Assembly: GCA_001872925.1 (NCBI GenBank)
Contig: MNYD01000024.1
Span: 1 to 9,963, forward strand
Origin: Dehalococcoidia bacterium CG2_30_46_19
GTDB taxonomy: Bacteria > Chloroflexota > Dehalococcoidia > GIF9 > AB-539-J10
Reading direction: 5' to 3'
DNA length: 9,963 nucleotides
In this document: piece after piece, positions 6,411 through 9,963 of the stretch
Position numbering within the stretch: the first letter of the stretch is position 1
Layout: every line of letters begins with the position of its first letter
Notes under the pieces: generated by a model
Databases searched by the model: none
The model's input: only the letters and a program-made list of their open reading frames with translations
What the model was told of the DNA's origin: nothing
Made by a program: the position numbers and the translations under genes

Positions 6411-8333
6411 TCAATACCACCAATCTGGCGGAGAGTCAGAACCGTTGGCATACCACCAGTCACTGTAACTAGTCTCACTTCTCCAGAAAGTCCAAGATGC
6501 ATACATCCCTTCATCTGAAACGGCTATACCTACACCGATATGCTTAATGTGTGGACAAAGTAGCCAAGTTCTATGTTTGGGGCTTCCCATCCAACTGCTA
6601 ACAATGTCACTCGCTGTGTTGTAATATAAAGAACCTGGACCTCCTCCCCAGCAATTTTCAGCGTAGGGTTCGTACATGGAGGAGTGAAAAAGTTCACCTC
6701 GCCTAGCCATTTCTCTGCTGTGTTCCCTTGCTATTTCGTGTAACTCGTCATCCCAGATGAGTGGTGCTATGTCTCGGGATGACCTTTCCGAATTCACGAG
6801 TGTAAGAACCTCACGCTCTAGCGTTTCTATCTTGCTTCGTGCTTTCTCTGCTTCTTTTACATTGCTAATGAAAGGTTTAGCCTCATTTACGGCAATGGCA
6901 AAACTCATTCCCTCTACTGCCTCACCTACAAATTTAAAAGTTACTATGCCTATCACGTCTCCGTTGAAGTTTATCAACGGACCACCGCTATTCCCTGGAT
7001 TGATGGCAGCGTCCGTTTGAACATAGCGTACCGAGTCGCTGTAGCGGAGGGCCGAAATTACTCCCCTAGAAATAGTGGCATTACCCTCCAAACCGAGAGA
7101 ATAACCTACGGCTATGACCTCTTCTCCGCTTTCCAGTCTATCAGAATTACCAAGCGTTACTACTGGAAAATCAAACCCGCTGGCTGTAATCTTGAGAATT
7201 GCCAAATCTCGAAGTTCATCTCTGCCAATCACACTACCTCCGTATTGTTCTCCGCTTATAAACGTGATTGTTGCTGATTCGACATCTTCAACAACGTGGT
7301 TGCATGTGAGTATGTAACCTGACTTATCAATAACCATTCCTGAACCCATGCCATCCTCAACCTCCACCCTGACCACTGCAGGCTCAACCTTCGCTACAGC
7401 ACTAGTTACATCCCCCTGTGCCGGGCCGGTCTCCTTAAGGAATTCGGCGACCTTTCCAGCTTGAGTTGTAATAACATCCAAGGAAGTATCCTTGTAGGTG
7501 GCTAGGGGTTCAATGCCTGCAAAAGCACATATCAGAGTAATTCCCACTACTGAAAAAAACACTAGCTTGAAACTGGGTTTTATCCGTTTATATTTTCGGC
7601 TACGCAATACTGAAATAATCCAGATTAGGAATCCAATCTCTAATAGGAGCGTTACGGTACCTGATATCGGATCACTTTGGTGGGTAAATAGGAGGTAACC
7701 AGTCCAAGTTGCCAACCCTAAGCCGGCAATAACTAGGAGACTTAGAAATAGCTTACGAATCTTCATAAACCTTGACCTATACTCGATCGCATCCCTTAGG
7801 GCTAAACCAGCTATAATCAGTCCTCCGGCAAGAACCAAAATACCCCATGTGTTTGGTGCCCCCCAGATACCAAGCAAAATTGATACTCCAACAATGACGA
7901 TAATAGCTCTAACAATATTTACCGCCAGTATGGTGGCAGGTTGGGGAGCTTTTACTTTAGCCAAATAAGACCTCAGTTTAGGTAAATAAAGATTGACCAT
8001 CTTTTCACTTAGGCTAATAGCTACCCATATTAGGGAGAAAACAAACAGGCTGGCTATTATCTTGCCAGCTATCGTTGTGGCTTCTGATGGTAATGCCGAA
8101 ATTTGAATAGCTATATAAGCGCCTAATAAAAGGAACCAGTGTAGGAAAGGGTTACGTGTCTTCTCAATAACTAATTGTCTTCCTTCCCACTTCGTCTTGA
8201 GTAGCCACTGGTTGAAAGCATCATAGGCAATCCTTCTAAGCCACAGACCAGCGACCCAGAAGGCAACGAAGACCAACACTGGGATAGCTACTGCGAGCCA
8301 ATTGTCGTTTATCCACTCAATTAACTGAATCAT
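6411..8333 (-). CDS. MscS-like membrane domain fused to HtrA-type serine protease and CAP domain
   Basis: The 640-residue product has three parts. Residues 1-275 hold about eight membrane segments (near 12-32, 62-80, 90-108, 137-157, 161-180, 196-216, 225-243, 257-274); 138-190 resembles the MscS pore helix with GGLIIAGLALRDAIE (170-184), but the cytoplasmic beta domain is absent. Residues 310-490 are a trypsin/HtrA-like protease with H346 (CNHVVEDV), D376 (LRDLAIL) and S449 (GNSGGP, 447-452), all triad residues present; no PDZ domain follows. A short charged helix (492-515) leads to a CAP/SCP domain (511-618) with H538, E559 and H587. Basic loops after segments 1, 3, 5 and 7 place protease and CAP outside the cell. 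The tail contains DWWY twice. It is convergent with the methyltransferase; the ribosome site (GGGAG, 12 bases upstream) is weakly spaced. Confidence 0.93.
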   Translation of the reverse strand: MIQLIEWINDNWLAVAIPVLVFVAFWVAGLWLRRIAYDAFNQWLLKTKWEGRQLVIEKTRNPFLHWFLLLGAYIAIQISALPSEATTIAGKIIASLFVFSLIWVAISLSEKMVNLYLPKLRSYLAKVKAPQPATILAVNIVRAIIVIVGVSILLGIWGAPNTWGILVLAGGLIIAGLALRDAIEYRSRFMKIRKLFLSLLVIAGLGLATWTGYLLFTHQSDPISGTVTLLLEIGFLIWIISVLRSRKYKRIKPSFKLVFFSVVGITLICAFAGIEPLATYKDTSLDVITTQAGKVAEFLKETGPAQGDVTSAVAKVEPAVVRVEVEDGMGSGMVIDKSGYILTCNHVVEDVESATITFISGEQYGGSVIGRDELRDLAILKITASGFDFPVVTLGNSDRLESGEEVIAVGYSLGLEGNATISRGVISALRYSDSVRYVQTDAAINPGNSGGPLINFNGDVIGIVTFKFVGEAVEGMSFAIAVNEAKPFISNVKEAEKARSKIETLEREVLTLVNSERSSRDIAPLIWDDELHEIAREHSREMARRGELFHSSMYEPYAENCWGGGPGSLYYNTASDIVSSWMGSPKHRTWLLCPHIKHIGVGIAVSDEGMYASWTFWRSETSYSDWWYANGSDSPPDWWY

Positions 8334-8360
8334 TATGCTTGCTTACTCCCGCTACTGCTA

Positions 8361-8366
8361 ATTATA
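8361..8366 (-). promoter_or_regulatory. -10 element upstream of the protease fusion gene
   Basis: Read on the minus strand this is a perfect TATAAT, placed so that transcription would start near 8354 and leave about 20 bases of leader including GGGAG. No convincing -35 hexamer lies 16-18 bases further upstream, so the call rests on the -10 and position alone. Confidence 0.35.
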
Positions 8367-8519
8367 AATCCACCAGTGGAAAATAGAGAATTACACTCCC
8401 CTTAAATGACTCACACTCTACATTCCTCAAATCTAGGCCCAGCTTACATAATTCGCTTTCAGTATAAATGAGGTAGGCGTTAGATACCAGACCATAGTCG
8501 ACAAGAGGGTTAACTTTGG

Positions 8520-8539
8520 GGATAACAAAGATGTTATCC
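8520..8539. promoter_or_regulatory. 20-bp inverted repeat, possible operator
   Basis: GGATAAC (8520-8526) and GTTATCC (8533-8539) form a perfect 7-bp inverted repeat with a 6-base spacer. It has no following T-run, so it is unlike an intrinsic terminator. It sits in the 341-base divergent gap (8334-8674) between the protease fusion and the ribbon-helix-helix gene, about 67 bases upstream of the latter's -35. Ribbon-helix-helix proteins usually bind short inverted repeats, so autoregulation is possible (inference). Confidence 0.4.
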
Positions 8540-8605
8540 TACCTCTGGCCAGCATTCTGACAGTTTGTATAATCAGGAGTGTACATTCCACTCTTCATTG
8601 ACCTC

Positions 8606-8634
8606 TTGACAAAGTTTGAAACTTATGATAATCT
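8606..8634 (+). promoter_or_regulatory. Promoter for the Cys-rich/RHH gene
   Basis: A perfect -35 TTGACA (8606-8611) is followed by GATAAT at 15 bases (8627-8632) or TAATCT at 17 bases (8629-8634). A separate perfect TATAAT at 8652-8657 lacks a -35 and would start the transcript inside the ribosome site, so it is less likely to be used. The leader from the first promoter would be about 33 bases. Confidence 0.5.
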
Positions 8635-8662
8635 TTTGATAAACTATAGTGTATAATAGATG

Positions 8663-8669
8663 AAGGAGG
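8663..8669 (+). promoter_or_regulatory. Ribosome binding site deciding the start at 8675
   Basis: AAGGAGG ends five bases before the ATG at 8675. An earlier in-frame ATG at 8660 would translate this site as codons and has no ribosome site of its own, so 8675 is preferred. Confidence 0.75.
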
Positions 8670-8674
8670 CTGAA

Positions 8675-9376
8675 ATGGAAGAAACAGGTATAGTTATAAG
8701 GTGCATGTACAATAATCAAGGTTGGAAAGCGCCTTGCATTAAGCCTGGGGAAGACCCGGAATGTGAGCTGTGCTTTAATCCACTCGTGGGGATTAGGCCA
8801 CCAAAACGAGGCGATAAAATCTGCTCTGGTCATTGTTGGGAACGCTATATATGTACCGATTACAGGTGGGGGTGTTATCCCAAAGGTAACACCTTTGCCC
8901 GAGCTTACAAAGGAATGAAGGTATTCTTTGTCTACAAGCACTTTGCGGGTGACTATACAATCTGGGGCACTACCATAGTGGTCAGCGTAGATTCGAAGCC
9001 CATGCAGACCGGTAAGGACTTTGAAGACGGCCATAAATTTATCCACTTTGAGCCTTTTGAACAGTTGCCAAAGGAAGAATGGGTATCAGGCCTATCTGAT
9101 AAGCAGTTGGTTGGTGCAGAGTGGCGTCAGGGCCGTTTTCGTTATATAAATAGAGATCAGGAATTACACCTAGAAAAGCTAATCAAAGGGGAAACATCTG
9201 AAATAACTCAAGGCGGCGCAATTACCACCCTACCATCAGGTACATCTATCTTGAATATTGAAGTGAGCCCACACATCAACGAAAGGCTAGAAGAAATAGC
9301 CCACCAGGAGGGCAGACAGAAAGATGAGATTATTCGCGAAGCTATTGCAGAATGGTTAAAGGAAAGAGAGAGGTGA
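8675..9376 (+). CDS. Cys-rich, PUA/EVE-like, ribbon-helix-helix protein of unknown family
   Basis: The 233-residue product has three visible parts. Residues 10-67 hold eight cysteines (10, 21, 30, 33, 50, 54, 60, 67), including CELC and CSGHC, consistent with metal binding. Residues 75-170 look like a compact beta-rich domain with KVFFVYKHF (82-90), YTIWGTTIVVSV (94-105), HKFIHFEPFEQLP (120-132) and GRFRYI (153-158); this resembles PUA-superfamily EVE/ASCH-type folds, but that is pattern-based. Residues 191-230 form a typical CopG/Arc ribbon-helix-helix: strand ILNIEVS, then INERLEEIAHQEG and KDEIIREAIAEWLKER. The protein is probably a cytoplasmic dimeric DNA binder. It has its own promoter, a strong ribosome site and inverted repeats upstream and inside the gene that share TGTTATCC. 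No toxin gene follows, so a simple antitoxin role is not supported. Confidence 0.8.
   Translation: MEETGIVIRCMYNNQGWKAPCIKPGEDPECELCFNPLVGIRPPKRGDKICSGHCWERYICTDYRWGCYPKGNTFARAYKGMKVFFVYKHFAGDYTIWGTTIVVSVDSKPMQTGKDFEDGHKFIHFEPFEQLPKEEWVSGLSDKQLVGAEWRQGRFRYINRDQELHLEKLIKGETSEITQGGAITTLPSGTSILNIEVSPHINERLEEIAHQEGRQKDEIIREAIAEWLKERER
8871..8893. repeat. Inverted repeat inside the RHH gene
   Basis: GGTGTTA (8871-8877) and TAACACC (8887-8893) form a perfect 7-bp inverted repeat with a 9-base spacer. It shares the word TGTTATCC (8873-8880) with the upstream inverted repeat (8532-8539). It could be a second operator-like site, an RNA hairpin within the coding region, or chance. Confidence 0.35.
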
Positions 9377-9708
9377 GAAAGGTTATCTTCTAAACGAGAT
9401 AGGTGAGTCTTTGCGTGCTGTGTTTGAGGTCGACGATGAGGAAGAGGACGCCACCTAGAATCCATAGTCAACAATCTGACGTTCTGTTCAATTCGAGAAA
9501 CGACTCGATGATTTCATAGCGATATATCCAAAAAGCGCAGTGAATTTTGTCATTAGAACATAGGTAGGCTCTGGTAGAAGATAGGCACTCCTCAATTGGC
9601 AATGTTGCTTGCAATTATATAAGTATGTAGAATGACAATTAGAGTGCCTCAAAGCGTAAGGGTAACATCGCACAAGACCATTTGAGTCCTCTGTATGAGA
9701 GACTTGCA
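9377..9708. other. Intergenic region with a short acidic reading frame and a candidate promoter
   Basis: No full gene is visible in these 332 bases. In the +1 frame relative to the preceding gene, an open run ends at TAG 9456-9458 and reads GYLLNEIGESLRAVFEV followed by an acidic DDEEEDAT end. It has a possible TTG start at 9411 behind AGGTGAG, and it looks protein-like but is very short. TTGCTT (9605-9610) and TAGAAT (9628-9633) at 17-base spacing could be the promoter for the following TPR gene. Confidence 0.35.
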
Positions 9709-9963
9709 ATGGACAAGCTCAAAGAAGCGATCTATCTAGCAACGTCAGGGAGACTTGAGGAAGCCAAAAAAGGCTTCGAAGAAATCCTGCTTGAAGATCC
9801 CAAGAATGCCGATGTCTTATATAACCTAGGGATGTGTTTTACTGACCTAGGCCAGCCGCACAAAGCTGTGATAGTTTTAAAGAAATCCATAGAATATAAT
9901 CCTAAACATTCCAACTGTTATGTAGCCCTTGGTTACGCTTACACCAGCTCTTCTATCGCCTGT
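9709..9963 (+). CDS. TPR-repeat protein, 5' part only
   Basis: The frame from ATG 9709 stays open for 85 codons to the window edge, so only the N-terminus is present. It reads as tandem tetratricopeptide helices: residues 2-33 (MDKLKEAIYLATSGRLEEAK..., ending LEDPKN), then a canonical repeat with ADVLYNLGMCFTDLG, KAVIVLKKSIEYNPKH and the start of a third with SNCYVALGYAYTSS. TPR domains act as protein-interaction scaffolds, and the partner or fused domain lies outside the window. The open frame extends upstream to 9643 without ATG; a TTG at 9682 is an alternative start, but GAGAG just before 9709 favours the ATG. A candidate promoter lies at 9605-9633. Confidence 0.75.
   Translation, partial: MDKLKEAIYLATSGRLEEAKKGFEEILLEDPKNADVLYNLGMCFTDLGQPHKAVIVLKKSIEYNPKHSNCYVALGYAYTSSSIAC

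Noticed and set aside
8660..8662. Earlier ATG as start of the RHH gene
   Set aside because: The strong AAGGAGG site lies between it and the ATG at 8675, so the downstream start is better.
8675..9458. Toxin-antitoxin pair with the RHH protein as antitoxin
   Set aside because: The RHH protein is large for an antitoxin, has two further domains, and no toxin-like gene is adjacent.

Overview
The window is bacterial chromosomal DNA with moderate G+C, conventional Shine-Dalgarno sites, and genes on both strands separated by unusually roomy intergenic spaces rich in repeats. The gene mix (MutS2, a membrane-anchored HtrA-type protease, AlkD-like repair protein, several methyltransferases, a Cys-rich/ribbon-helix-helix protein of unknown family) and the MITE-like 'TGTCATTGCGAG' repeat fit an uncultured Chloroflexota/Dehalococcoidia-like anaerobe. 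That assignment is an inference from style and remains unproven. No rRNA, tRNA, CRISPR array or transposase gene is visible.

Layout. 1-368: noncoding, T-rich degenerate repeats followed by a MITE-like palindromic element (174-309). 369-2756 (-): mutS2, with an extended -10 promoter. 2757-3319: divergent intergenic region carrying repeat copy A. 3320-3910 and 4052-4384 (+): an isoprenylcysteine/phospholipid-methyltransferase-like membrane protein and a small four-helix membrane protein. 4507-4700: repeat copy B. 4738-6304 (+): a 25-codon micro-ORF with a strong ribosome site, an AlkD-like DNA alkylation repair protein and a membrane-anchored class I SAM methyltransferase. 6283-6369: repeat copy C, which overlaps the methyltransferase stop codon. 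6411-8333 (-): an eight-helix, MscS-like membrane domain fused to an HtrA-type serine protease and a CAP domain. 8675-9376 (+): a Cys-rich plus PUA/EVE-like plus ribbon-helix-helix protein with its own promoter and nearby inverted repeats. 9709 to the window end (+): start of a TPR protein.

How the parts relate. The two most unusual genes are the 640-aa MscS-like/protease/CAP fusion, whose charge pattern puts both enzymatic-type domains outside the membrane, and the 233-aa protein that joins a cysteine cluster, a putative modified-base-reader-like fold and a DNA-binding ribbon-helix-helix tail. The three direct repeats A, B and C bracket two two-gene segments (membrane methyltransferase + small membrane protein; AlkD + SAM methyltransferase), so the area looks like a region assembled by duplication or recombination at repeated 3' ends. 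Part of the repeat reads like a decayed methyltransferase C-terminus. No single dedicated defence or biosynthetic system can be demonstrated from sequence alone.
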